Source: Pseudomonadota bacterium (GTDB lineage Bacteria > Desulfobacterota > JAPLJL01). From it: a DNA stretch of 38,189 nucleotides. Both the position numbers and the translations under genes were made by a program. Each line of letters starts with the position of its first letter. Within the stretch, counting starts at the first letter, position 1. This document shows, in pieces, positions 8,416 through 15,437 of this stretch. Location: assembly GCA_026388655.1 (NCBI GenBank), contig JAPLJI010000065.1:1-38189 (forward strand), written 5' to 3'. Below the pieces are notes generated by a model that saw only the letters and a list, made by a program, of their open reading frames with translations, did not search any database and was not told the origin of the DNA.

Positions 8416-8940
8416 ATGTATAAACTAATCATCTTTGCCGTCGCCACCCTCGGATTGACAATTTTTTCCTGGTCCTCGCTTCGTAATCCGCGTTCGCACG
8501 GTTTCTTCCGTTTCTTCGCTTGGGAAGCGATCCTGGGAATGATATTGCTGAACCTGGAAATCTGGTTTCGGAACCCGTTTTCAATCCTGCAGGTTATATC
8601 CTGGTTTTTGCTGGTCATTTCTCTTTTCCTGGTGGTCCATGGCGTACATCTGCTCAGGGCAGTCGGAAAACCGAGGGACGCGCTGGAGGATACCACCAAG
8701 CTGGTGTTACAGGGTGCTTACAGGTATATTCGCCATCCGCTTTATTCCTCGCTGTTTTTCCTGGCCTGGGGGGTGTTTTTTAAAAACCCTGATTTCCTGA
8801 ACAGCACGCTGGTAATAATTGCCACGTTGTTTCTGGCGGCCACGGCCAGGGTTGAGGAAGCCGAAAACCTGCAGAAATTCGGCGCTGAATATGCCGACTA
8901 TATGAAGAAATCAAAAATGTTCATTCCGTTCGTGCTGTAG
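8416..8940 (+). CDS. Isoprenylcysteine/phospholipid methyltransferase-like integral membrane protein
   Basis: 174 residues with about four to five membrane segments: residues 3-21, 32-48, 58-76 and a pair around 115-140. The C-terminal signature is GAYRYIRHPLYSSLFFLAWG near 101-120, followed by EEAENLQKFGAEYADYMKKS near 151. These RHPxY and E...YxxY blocks define the PEMT/ICMT methyltransferase fold that methylates lipids or prenylated cysteines at the membrane using S-adenosylmethionine. The substrate here is unknown, since bacteria of this type have no clear prenylated-protein partner. It lies divergent from the tRNA gene and upstream of queH, separated by 109 bp, so an operon is uncertain. 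Confidence 0.8.
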   Translation: MYKLIIFAVATLGLTIFSWSSLRNPRSHGFFRFFAWEAILGMILLNLEIWFRNPFSILQVISWFLLVISLFLVVHGVHLLRAVGKPRDALEDTTKLVLQGAYRYIRHPLYSSLFFLAWGVFFKNPDFLNSTLVIIATLFLAATARVEEAENLQKFGAEYADYMKKSKMFIPFVL

Positions 8941-8987
8941 ATGTAATTTTATATTTCAAGCCAGTGTCTTAATAAAGCCCTTTCCAA

Positions 8988-9030
8988 GTCCGAAACTCGA
9001 GACTCGAAACCAGAGACTAGAAACTGAAGT
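8988..9030. repeat. Themed CGAAACTCGAGACTCGAAAC tract
   Basis: Degenerate units of about 9-10 nt (CGAAACTCGAGACTCGAAAC, then CAGAGACTAGAAACTG). The same theme appears at 18535-18670 as an inverted pair. Confidence 0.7.
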
Positions 9031-9049
9031 AAGTCATTAGAAATTACCG

Positions 9050-9583
9050 ATGAAGGTAGTTCTTCACATCTGCTGCGGGGTGTGCGCGGCGGGGGCGGCC
9101 GAAAGACTCAAGGCCGAGGACCACGAGGTTATCGGTTTCTTCTGCAATCCCAATATCTACCCCGAAGAGGAATATCGCAAAAGACTGGAAGTGGCCCGGG
9201 AAACCTCCCGGCTGTTGAGCTTCCCATTGCGCGAGGGTTCCTACCTGCCGGAAGCTTGGCGGGAAAAAATCCGCGGATGGGAAGACGCGCCGGAAGGGGG
9301 AGAACGGTGCGAGATCTGCTTCCGGGTCAGACTGGAAGAAACCTTCAATTTCATGAAAGACCAGGGCGCGGACGCCTTCACCTCCACCCTGACGATCAGC
9401 CCGCATAAGTCCGCGGAGGCGATTTTCCGGATCGGGAAAACCATCGGTGGAGAAAAGTTTCTGGCCTGGGATTTCAAGAAAAAAGACGGGTTCAAGCGGA
9501 GCCAGGAGATCGCGAGGGAAAAGAATTTGTATCGGCAGGATTACTGCGGGTGCGTTTACAGTTTAAAAAGCGCAAAGAGTTGA
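9050..9583 (+). CDS. queH: Epoxyqueuosine reductase QueH
   Basis: 177 residues, the usual size. It starts MKVVLHICCGVCAAGA, the CC/C motif of the family, with CNPNIYPEEEYRKRL near residue 32, RCEICFRVRLEET near 85, TSTLTISPHKSAEAIFRIG near 110, and a C-terminal DYCGCVYSL near 165. QueH converts epoxyqueuosine to queuosine in the wobble position of tRNAs for Tyr, His, Asn and Asp, using Fe-S chemistry; it is the non-homologous counterpart of QueG. All the cysteine clusters are present. No other queuosine gene is in the window. No good ribosome site precedes the ATG. Confidence 0.93.
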   Translation: MKVVLHICCGVCAAGAAERLKAEDHEVIGFFCNPNIYPEEEYRKRLEVARETSRLLSFPLREGSYLPEAWREKIRGWEDAPEGGERCEICFRVRLEETFNFMKDQGADAFTSTLTISPHKSAEAIFRIGKTIGGEKFLAWDFKKKDGFKRSQEIAREKNLYRQDYCGCVYSLKSAKS

Positions 9584-9782
9584 AAGTCCAACAGTCCAAC
9601 AGACCAACAGGAGGCCGGGCATCCTGCCCGGCGAGGACAGAGAGCAAAGAGCAAAGAAGGTGGCTGGCCCAGACTTCGCCAACAACCTGTCCGACGACTT
9701 GTCCCGAGATCGGTCGAGGGAATCCTTGGCGCAGTCGGAAGCTACGGAGAACGATGGAGGCTACGTCGGGCTCGCGGAGCTC

Positions 9783-9824
9783 GGTAGCCGCAGCCTTCAG
9801 GCTGCGAAAGCAATGAGCAATGAG
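9783..9824 (+). repeat. 42-nt repeat with TTCA-loop hairpin, copy A
   Basis: GGTAGCCGCAGCCTTCAGGC and the next bases fold as GCAGCC-TTCA-GGCTGC (9790-9805). It matches 18681-18722 at about 38 of 42 positions; two of the differences fall on opposite sides of the same stem pair. Confidence 0.85.
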
Positions 9825-9873
9825 CGATGAGTAAACAAAAGGTAATCAGACGATCAGACGAATAGGATTCCGG

Positions 9874-9925
9874 ATCGTCATTCCTGTCCCGCATCAGAGT
9901 GCGGGATAAACTCCAGCGGGAATCC
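9874..9925. repeat. 52-nt dispersed repeat, copy A
   Basis: Begins ATCGTCATTCCTGTCCCGCA and contains the hairpin CCCGCA-TCAGAG-TGCGGG. The reverse complement at 19698-19749 differs at only about two positions. Ends carry GTCATTCC and GGAATCC, as in other dispersed units nearby. Confidence 0.85.
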
Positions 9926-10035
9926 AGTCCCACATCCGTCATTCCCGCGAAAGCGGGAATTCATCTTGAAAATACTGGATTCCGGATCAAGTCCGGAATG
10001 ACAATAAATATTGAAGGGATTTCCGACGCACTAAA

Positions 10036-10587
10036 CTACTTTTTGGGAGGGGGGCGGCGAAGCGGCCTTTTTTTCGCGGGGCGCTTTTTCGGTTTTTTGG
10101 CTTTCAGCTGTTTCAGCTTCAGGATTTTCTTTTCCCAATTCTGGACAAATTCAAGCTGATCGAGGCTCTGAGGCATCCGCCCGTCCTTGCGTAAAAGCTC
10201 AAGGGCTTCGGCGAGGGGGTAACCCGCGATTTCCATGAGGAGGACCGAGGTGATCGTGGCGGTCCGGCCGATCCCGCCCCGGCAGCAGACCACGCAAGCC
10301 TTGTTTTCGGAGAGGGCTTTCCGGGTGTGACGGAGGATCATGCGCATCTGGCCGTCGCTCGGGGGATAGCAGTCGAGAACGGATTCGTTGATCAGCTCGA
10401 GATGCTCGGCAAACTCAGGGGGAAGGGGAGGCAGGGGATCATTCAGGTTGATGATGACCCTGACTTTTTTTTCCTTTAGTTCGGCGAGGTCGGTTTCCAG
10501 CTTGCGGTAGCGGCCGGGATAGGCGGAAGCGGCCAGCTGGCCTTCCAGGTACCAGGAGAACCGCATGGGATTAAACTGGTAGCTCAT
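10036..10587 (-). CDS. Dual-specificity / tyrosine phosphatase-like protein with basic tail
   Basis: 183 residues. The phosphatase signature is VCCRGGIGRTATITSVLLM near residue 99: the CX5R loop is intact (Cys, then Arg six residues on), although the histidine that usually precedes the catalytic cysteine is a cysteine here. The general-acid loop is likely LDCYPPSDGQM near residue 71. The family removes phosphate from tyrosine or serine/threonine, or in some members from other phosphoesters. The last 25 residues are almost all Lys, Arg and Pro, which suggests binding to nucleic acid or acidic partners. It is monocistronic and convergent with queH. The substrate is unknown. Confidence 0.82.
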   Translation of the reverse strand: MSYQFNPMRFSWYLEGQLAASAYPGRYRKLETDLAELKEKKVRVIINLNDPLPPLPPEFAEHLELINESVLDCYPPSDGQMRMILRHTRKALSENKACVVCCRGGIGRTATITSVLLMEIAGYPLAEALELLRKDGRMPQSLDQLEFVQNWEKKILKLKQLKAKKPKKRPAKKRPLRRPPPKK

Positions 10588-11004
10588 CGGGGTAGAATGA
10601 TAGCAGAAAAAATTCCCAAGTCATCTGTGACCTCAAACCAAATTCTCAACGTATCCCCTCCTTGTCATTCTGAACCCTGAGCCTGTCGAAGGGTGAAGAA
10701 TCTCTCTTCCATCGGAGAAATCCGAAAAATCAGATCCTTCGCTTGCGTATACCCTGAGCGCCTTGAGATTCTTCACTTCGTTCAGAATGACATAAAGTGA
10801 AGGGCTCAGGCGCCGTCCTGAATGAAATGAAGGAATGACAAAAAGCGAAGGGATCGGGATGACATATCGAGGGATTTGCAAAGGTCTCATAGGGTAATTT
10901 GGACACGTATAATTCATTAAGAGCTTGCGGAAAAAGCGCGGGAGTTTTTTAATGAATTGGGTTGTAAATAAAAAACCAATAAATTATAGCGAGAGGAGGC
11001 AAAA
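10588..11004. repeat. Gap with GTCATTCTGAAC-type dispersed repeats
   Basis: No gene supported. One unit runs 10662-10709 (GTCATTCTGAACCC ... GGGTGAAGAATCTC), an inverted shorter unit lies at 10766-10793, and TTTGCAAAGGTCTCA is at 10875-10889, matching GTTTTGCAACAGTCTCA at 19845-19861 and 28745-28762. A GAGGAGG ribosome site for the thiolase lies at about 10993-10999. Confidence 0.7.
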
Positions 11005-12297
11005 GTGAGAGAAGTGATCATTCTGAGCGGGGCGAGGACCGCGATCGGAAACTTTGGCGGCGTATTGAAAGACATCCCGGCCATCCAGCTTGGAAGTCTG
11101 GTGATCCGCGAAGCGGTCAAGCGCGCCGGGATCCGGCCCAAGCCAGGCCAGGAATTGTTAAACATAGCCCCGGAGGCCATTCGCGCCGCGGGTTTGATTG
11201 AACTCGAGAAAAAGTATTTCCAGTGGAATGAATCATTGCCGGAGATGCAGGTGGACGAGGTAATCATGGGCAATGTGCTTACGGCCGGCCTGGGGCAGAA
11301 CCCGGCCCGGCAGGCTACGATCTACGCGGGGATGCCCAAGGAAACCAGCGCCTTTACCATTAACAAGGTCTGCGCTTCCGGCCTGAAGGCCGTGGCCCTG
11401 GCCGCCCAGTCGATCGCCCTGGGAGACGCCGAGGTGGTGGTGGCCGGAGGGATGGAAAACATGAGCCAGGCGCCCTACGCCCTGCCCAAGGCCCGCTGGG
11501 GTTACCGGATGGATCTCTCGACCAAGGGGGAGTTGATCGACCTGATGGTTTTAGACGGGCTCTGGGAAATTTTTTACGGTTACCACATGGGCAACACCGC
11601 GGAGAATATCGCGGAAAAGTGCGGGATCACCCGGAAGGAACAGGATGAGTGCGGGTTGCTTTCCCACCAGAGGGCGCGGGCGGCGATCAAGAACGGCCTA
11701 TTCAAGGAGGAGATCGTGCCGGTGGTAATGCCCCAGAGGAAGGGGGACCCGATCGTCATCGATACGGATGAACGGCCGATGGACACCACCATGGAGAAGA
11801 TGGCGGGCCTGCCGTCGGTTTTCCGGAAGGACGGGACGGTGACGGCCGGAAACTCCTCGGGGATAAATGACGGTGCCGCCGCCCTGGTTCTTTCCACCCG
11901 AGAGGTGGCGAAGAAACTCGGCCGGGAGCCCCTGGCGACGATCAAATCCTTCGCTTCCGGGGGGATTGACCCGGCCTACATGGGCCTGGGCCCGATCCCG
12001 GCGGTCCGGAAGGCTCTGAAGAAAGCCAATCTCACGCTCGACCAGATCGATGTGGTGGAACTGAATGAGGCTTTTGCGTCCCAGGCGGTGGCCTGCATGA
12101 AGGAACTCAAGCTCGGCTACGACAAGGTGAACCCCAATGGAAGCGGGATCTCCCTCGGCCACCCGATCGGAGCCTCCGGGGCCCGGCTGGCGGTCACCCT
12201 CTGCCACGAGATGAAGCGGAAAAACCTGAAACGGGGCATGGTAACCCTCTGCATCGGCGGCGGGCAGGGAATGGCGCTCATTCTCGAAAAATCCTAA
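11005..12297 (+). CDS. Acetyl-CoA acetyltransferase (thiolase) with N-terminal insert
   Basis: 430 residues, about 35 longer than typical biosynthetic or degradative thiolases. It starts with GTG at 11005 behind a GAGGAGG ribosome site. Catalytic parts are whole: nucleophile Cys123 in NKVCASGLKAVALAAQS, EAFASQAVA near 355, GHPIGASGARLAVTLCHEM near 391 (His), and CIGGGQGMALIL near the end (second Cys). The extra 34-37 residues lie at about 45-81, between the first helix and the VDEVIMGNVL strand, which in standard thiolases follow one another directly; this moves the nucleophile from the usual position near 89 to 123. The enzyme condenses or cleaves acyl-CoA units, consistent with the ETF and oxidoreductase genes. 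It appears monocistronic with a terminator at 12394. Confidence 0.93.
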   Translation: MREVIILSGARTAIGNFGGVLKDIPAIQLGSLVIREAVKRAGIRPKPGQELLNIAPEAIRAAGLIELEKKYFQWNESLPEMQVDEVIMGNVLTAGLGQNPARQATIYAGMPKETSAFTINKVCASGLKAVALAAQSIALGDAEVVVAGGMENMSQAPYALPKARWGYRMDLSTKGELIDLMVLDGLWEIFYGYHMGNTAENIAEKCGITRKEQDECGLLSHQRARAAIKNGLFKEEIVPVVMPQRKGDPIVIDTDERPMDTTMEKMAGLPSVFRKDGTVTAGNSSGINDGAAALVLSTREVAKKLGREPLATIKSFASGGIDPAYMGLGPIPAVRKALKKANLTLDQIDVVELNEAFASQAVACMKELKLGYDKVNPNGSGISLGHPIGASGARLAVTLCHEMKRKNLKRGMVTLCIGGGQGMALILEKS

Positions 12298-12339
12298 AGA
12301 AGGATTTTCAGGGTTCGAGGGTTCAAGGATTCGAGTAGG

Positions 12340-12381
12340 GCAAGGCTTTAGCCTTGCGAGTAGTTGCCCGATTCATCGGGC
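12340..12381 (+). repeat. Two adjacent TTYA-loop hairpins (includes GCCCGA element copy 2)
   Basis: GCAAGGC-TTTA-GCCTTGC (12340-12357) is followed directly by GTAGTTGCCCGATTCATCGG plus GC (12360-12381), which folds as GCCCGA-TTCA-TCGGGC. The second is copy 2 of the element also found at 8190, 16868 and 24744; its loop is TTCA rather than TTTA. Confidence 0.85.
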
Positions 12382-12393
12382 TTAATATCTTCG

Positions 12394-12423
12394 AGCCGCA
12401 GGCCAAAACCTGCGGCTTTTTTT
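12394..12423 (+). terminator. Rho-independent terminator after the thiolase
   Basis: AGCCGCAGG-CCAAAA-CCTGCGGCT followed by seven Ts. A nine-base-pair GC-rich stem with a T run, about 100 bases after the thiolase stop. Confidence 0.85.
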
Positions 12424-12515
12424 CGGCCGGTGTTTAATTGACATTTAGTACCAGTGGAATAAGATGATTTTATCGGTAGAAGAACTGATCTAGATTCTTC
12501 AATATTCCTCTGTGA

Positions 12516-12710
12516 ATGGAAAACTTACCGGAAGCGGGTGAGGGAAAAAAAGTTTTAAAGACCTTGGAAATAGCCGAAGCGGTGGCCGGTCTGAATAAAA
12601 ATATCCGCTGGCTGAAGAAAGATCCGGTGGTTCTAACCAAAAACGGCAAGCCCGTAGCGGCCTTAATAGCAATAAAAAAATACGAAAAAGAATACCAAAC
12701 GTCAAAGTAA
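12516..12710 (+). CDS. Phd/YefM-type antitoxin-like protein, orphan
   Basis: 64 residues. The segment DPVVLTKNGKPVAALIAIKKYEK near 41-62 matches the strand-helix core of Phd/YefM antitoxins, where GKPVAVL is the common form. Such proteins bind DNA as dimers and neutralise a toxin encoded just downstream. No Doc, YoeB or PIN toxin follows; the next gene is an unrelated AT-rich one. The first 20 residues are unlike the family and there is no ribosome site, so the gene may be truncated or start elsewhere. It probably marks the left edge of the accessory island; the stop lies inside the 22-bp repeat at 12703-12724. Confidence 0.55.
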   Translation: MENLPEAGEGKKVLKTLEIAEAVAGLNKNIRWLKKDPVVLTKNGKPVAALIAIKKYEKEYQTSK

Positions 12711-12724
12711 AGACCTGGCCCCGG
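12703..12724 (-). repeat. 22-bp repeat, left copy (inverted relative to those at 15216 and 15312)
   Basis: CAAAGTAAAGACCTGGCCCC plus GG. The reverse complement of 15312-15333 reads CAAGGTAAAGACCTGACCCT plus CG, matching at about 18 of 22 positions. The copies enclose the AT-rich segment 12725-15311. Confidence 0.6.
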
Positions 12725-12759
12725 AATTTAAAGTCAAACAAAATTAGTTAATAAACCAA

Positions 12760-13554
12760 ATGGATATTAATGAAGCTTTTGCAATTTTGGGATTACCGTC
12801 AACCGCATCTTTAGAAGAAATTACATTAGAAGAAATTATAAATGCTTTCCAAATTGCTTTGTTAGAAACACTTCCAAAAGATATAACTAAAAAAGAAATT
12901 CAAGAGGCATTTGAAGAAATAATTAATGAAAGTATTCCACTTATTAATATATCAGGAAAAGAGAAAGATATAGATCTTGAAAAAATATTCAAAATTAAAG
13001 AAGCATTCATTAAGTTACAATTTTATAGATATCTTAAGAAAACTGAAATTGCTAAAGAATTAAAAGAAGAAGATAAGTCAAAAAAAGAAAATATAAAATA
13101 TATTTATGAATTTGATTATAAAGAAATTTGCAGAGATTTAAAATTAGGAATCAAAAGATACTTTTATTTAGATAAAGGAGATATTGATGATATTTACCAA
13201 AATTCTAGAAAAAGATATTTAAAGGCTACTATCGCTTACAATTTTATTCGTAAAATACCAAGAGATCATTGGACCAACTGGATAAGCATAGAAAAAAAAG
13301 ATATAAAAAAATGGAAAAGAGCCTGCAAAACTTTAGGGATTCCCTATAACGGACAAGGATTCGAATATGCATATACTAATGCTAAAGAAAGTTTCAGGAA
13401 ATCTATTAGAGCCTACGGAACTCTTAAAAATGTTTTTCAAAAAGAATATCACTATCATATTAAAAAAGCTCGGTTTCAAGCTATTTTATCAATAATAGGT
13501 GTAACAGTTGCTTCTATGCTATTATTTTTCATTTTCAAATATTTTGACCAATAA
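12760..13554 (+). CDS. Unknown tail-anchored protein with a degenerate J-domain-like start
   Basis: 264 residues, very AT-rich and dominated by AAA, ATA and GAA codons, unlike the GC-rich neighbours; horizontal origin is likely. I do not recognise the family. The first 20 residues (INEAFAILGLPSTASLEEI) resemble the opening helix and turn of a J domain, and KIFKIKEAFIKLQFYRYLKK near 73 resembles its later helix, but the HPD motif needed to activate DnaK is absent. The middle is charged and helical. A single hydrophobic segment at about 243-261 (SIIGVTVASMLLFFIFKYF) sits at the extreme C-terminus, which suggests insertion by a tail anchor with the bulk in the cytoplasm. No clear ribosome site. 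Function unknown. Confidence 0.65.
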   Translation: MDINEAFAILGLPSTASLEEITLEEIINAFQIALLETLPKDITKKEIQEAFEEIINESIPLINISGKEKDIDLEKIFKIKEAFIKLQFYRYLKKTEIAKELKEEDKSKKENIKYIYEFDYKEICRDLKLGIKRYFYLDKGDIDDIYQNSRKRYLKATIAYNFIRKIPRDHWTNWISIEKKDIKKWKRACKTLGIPYNGQGFEYAYTNAKESFRKSIRAYGTLKNVFQKEYHYHIKKARFQAILSIIGVTVASMLLFFIFKYFDQ

Positions 13555-13609
13555 TTATGTAAAAAAATGGCTCTTCACCATTAACTGTGGTACTAACTAC
13601 CCTAAACCT

Positions 13610-13825
13610 AAATGTAAATTCTGGGGTCAGATAACATTAAAAACGGCGATCTCCTAAGACTCTGATAAAACCAGAGGTAGCCAAACAGAAAGGAGGCGCC
13701 GCATGATGCACGTAGGATTAGATTTTCATAAAAAGTACTCATTTGCAATCTCCGTTGATGAAAACGAACAAAATAGCAAGGAAAGCCGCATCGACGGAAA
13801 AACTCCCGCCGGGGCTGAAGATTGA
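13610..13825 (+). mobile_element. IS110-family left-end remnant with the first 40 codons of the transposase
   Basis: ATG at 13703 follows AGGAGG and encodes MMHVGLDFHKKYSFAISVDE, the start of the DEDD (RuvC-like) domain of IS110-family recombinases, with the first catalytic Asp in GLDFHKK. The frame continues 20 more codons and stops at 13823-13825, so about 90% of the transposase is missing. The leader 13610-13702 includes the small hairpin CTCTG-ATAAAAC-CAGAG. In IS110-group elements the left non-coding end holds the bridge RNA; whether this leader retains any is unknown. The next gene starts inside the fragment. Confidence 0.7.
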
Positions 13826-14684
13826 ATTTCCGAAGGGGCTGGTAGGGAATAAGTCTACGATGTATGATGCTTTCCTTGAATGCGCTGCCAAGCAAGGAGA
13901 TTTTAAAGATTATGCGATAGAGCTTATCCGGCTTCTCCTTCAAGATTTAAAGGAAACATCGGTATGGTTTGATAATTTGACGGAATTGTGGCGATACGAA
14001 TATGGAGTAACATATGATCGATTACCTGAAGAAACCTTCATTTCCGGTACCAATGTTTACTTCCCTGTGGATGAACTCTATGTATCGTTGAAAATTGCTG
14101 ATAAAAGGTTGAAGCGAGATCAATTATTAAAATTCCTTGAAAGGTTATCTAACAGGGAAAAACACTATGATGTTATATTCGAAATGAGACCTATTAAAAA
14201 CGTCAAGTCAAATCTCCAAATAAATTATGAGGTCAGTGGATTGGGGATAGGAAATACGAATTGTGATTGGCAAGTCAAAAAGAAGGTCATTAATATTGTG
14301 TTTGATGTAAAAAATCGCACAAAGAGCCTCATTGAACATATGAAGCAAATTATTCCAGGTTTGAATAGAGGCGTAGCCAATATTTTACCTTTACCTCCAA
14401 ATCCTGCGGATTTATTCAAAAACGTCGAAAACAAGCTGAAGGAAAAGTGCTTTTTAAGACAATTACAAGGGGTGTGGATTCATACAGATATAAAGGAAAG
14501 CGAAGATGAATTAAATCTTTTTTTCCAAAATAAATTAAACCGTAAAAAAGTACACTTCGCAATTCTGTCAGATTGGGAGGACGATGCATTTATCTTGGTA
14601 CGGAACATGCTGATAAAAAGCATACTAAAGAGAACCTTCTGTTTAACCGAATCCAAGCGCTTTGTCACACGGGAATATGTATAA
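13758..14684 (+). CDS. Unknown protein in accessory island (possible gene-cassette ORF)
   Basis: 308 residues from the ATG at 13758, which lies inside the IS110 remnant in another frame. The true start may be further in, for example ATG 13860 (MYDAFLECAAKQ). AT-rich, soluble, no membrane segment, and no family recognised. Visible blocks are YDAFLECAAKQGDFKDYAIE, FDVKNRTKSLIEHMKQIIPG and HFAILSDWEDDAFILVRNML near the end. No ribosome site was found before 13758, so the IS insertion may have removed the original start region. The stop lies 16 bases before an attC-like site at 14701, the arrangement expected of an integron cassette. The function is unknown. Confidence 0.6.
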   Translation: MKTNKIARKAASTEKLPPGLKIEFPKGLVGNKSTMYDAFLECAAKQGDFKDYAIELIRLLLQDLKETSVWFDNLTELWRYEYGVTYDRLPEETFISGTNVYFPVDELYVSLKIADKRLKRDQLLKFLERLSNREKHYDVIFEMRPIKNVKSNLQINYEVSGLGIGNTNCDWQVKKKVINIVFDVKNRTKSLIEHMKQIIPGLNRGVANILPLPPNPADLFKNVENKLKEKCFLRQLQGVWIHTDIKESEDELNLFFQNKLNRKKVHFAILSDWEDDAFILVRNMLIKSILKRTFCLTESKRFVTREYV

Positions 14685-14700
14685 GTTGTATATCTGGACG

Positions 14701-14819
14701 ATTTAACATAGCGCTGCAGCAGATTGCGAAATCTACATCCGTCGGGCAGCACGACTGCAATCACGGTTGATTCGATAGTCTTGCGGCGCGGCTGCTGAAC
14801 TTCACGTTCGGCGTTAATG
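14701..14819 (+). other. attC-like site (integron cassette recombination site), tentative
   Basis: The left end TTTAACATAGCGCTGCAGCA and the right end CTGAACTTCACGTTCGGCGT followed by TAATG resemble the outer parts of attC sites: TTAAC pairs with GTTAA, and GCAGCAG pairs with CTGCTG further in. The length of 119 nt is within the attC range. Central pairing is weak and the spacers differ in size, so this is a suspicion and not a firm call. It lies directly between two small unknown genes. Confidence 0.35.
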
Positions 14820-14842
14820 AAATAAAATATAAAAAGAGCATT

Positions 14843-15181
14843 ATGCCCATTATGCCAGGATGCCTTTTGATGCCCATTTTCATCGCATGTGGAATATTTT
14901 GGGTTTTTGGACCAGACTGGAGTTGTGTCCCATTTCTTATGGTTTTTGGGATATTAACTGCAATAATACTAATTGCAGGCTTCTCACGGATTACGATGCA
15001 AACTCCTTCAGCAGCTCAATCGACCTCAGGCACCTATTCTCTTATCATGCTATTAGCTATCGGAATCGGAGTTGGACTATTTTTTAAAGAAAGGTATTTG
15101 GAATTGATATTTTGTTTTGTCGTATTTTTAATTTCTGGTTTTATATGGCCTCGGCTTCGTACTCTTGGATCGCTATCATAA
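14843..15181 (+). CDS. Small hypothetical integral membrane protein
   Basis: 112 residues with about four hydrophobic segments: residues 5-21, 28-46, 66-80 and 86-102. The sequence MPIMPGCLLMPIFIACGIFW is not recognised. An AAAAAGAG purine run lies a few bases before the ATG, and the gene begins 24 bases after the attC-like site, so it could be the next cassette. Short membrane proteins without relatives are common in cassettes. The ORF could also restart at internal ATGs. No function can be given. Confidence 0.55.
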   Translation: MPIMPGCLLMPIFIACGIFWVFGPDWSCVPFLMVFGILTAIILIAGFSRITMQTPSAAQSTSGTYSLIMLLAIGIGVGLFFKERYLELIFCFVVFLISGFIWPRLRTLGSLS

Positions 15182-15215
15182 TAATTAATCGGCTTGGCCG
15201 AACCTGTCAGAGACT

Positions 15216-15333
15216 CCACGGTCAGGTTTTTACCTTGCTGTTTGGGGATTTTTTTCATTAAAAAATCAGATAGAAAAAGTCTCTCACTAAAGATCCCCAA
15301 AGCGCAAACTTCGAGGGTCAGGTCTTTACCTTG
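15216..15333 (+). repeat. Two direct copies of the 22-bp repeat at the right edge of the island
   Basis: GGTCAGGTTTTTACCTTGCT (15220-15239) and GGTCAGGTCTTTACCTTGCT (15316-15335) are direct repeats 96 bases apart differing at one position. Both are inverted relative to 12703-12724. Confidence 0.75.
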
Positions 15334-15365
15334 CTAGTTCGGAACCTTTTTTCTTCTTGTCCGCA

Positions 15366-15437
15366 TTCTCTGGATACACGAATCGAATAGCATTTAAATT
15401 CGAGGAGAGGGAGATCACCTTCGCGGAGAATAAAAGG
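15366..15437 (+). pseudogene. Fragment resembling the N-terminus of an acyl-CoA synthetase
   Basis: In one frame the stretch reads FSGYTNRIAFKFEEREITFA plus E, against FSRIPEKVAFYFEGREITFG plus E at residues 12-32 of the intact synthetase at 16905. The DNA shares a run of 15 bases (GGGAGATCACCTTCG). No start and no downstream domain are present, so if real it is a relic of a duplication. The match is short, and chance or a distant relic cannot be told apart by eye. Confidence 0.4.

Larger units (their letters stand above)
9584..10035. repeat. 450-bp gap filled with dispersed repeats
   Basis: No gene is supported. In order it holds: a CCAAC-themed tract (9586-9612), hairpin GCCGGGC-ATCCT-GCCCGGC (9614-9632), a GAGCAAA tract (9640-9657), a 42-nt TTCA-loop hairpin repeat (9783-9824), a GAGCAATGAG tract, a 52-nt repeat (9874-9925) matched in inverse at 19698-19749, and two GTCATTCC/GGAATGAC units (9938-9963 and 9976-10003). 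Confidence 0.8.

Noticed and set aside
10633-10917. 94-residue minus-strand frame upstream of the thiolase
   Set aside because: It consists of translated GTCATTCTGAAC repeats and has no ribosome site.
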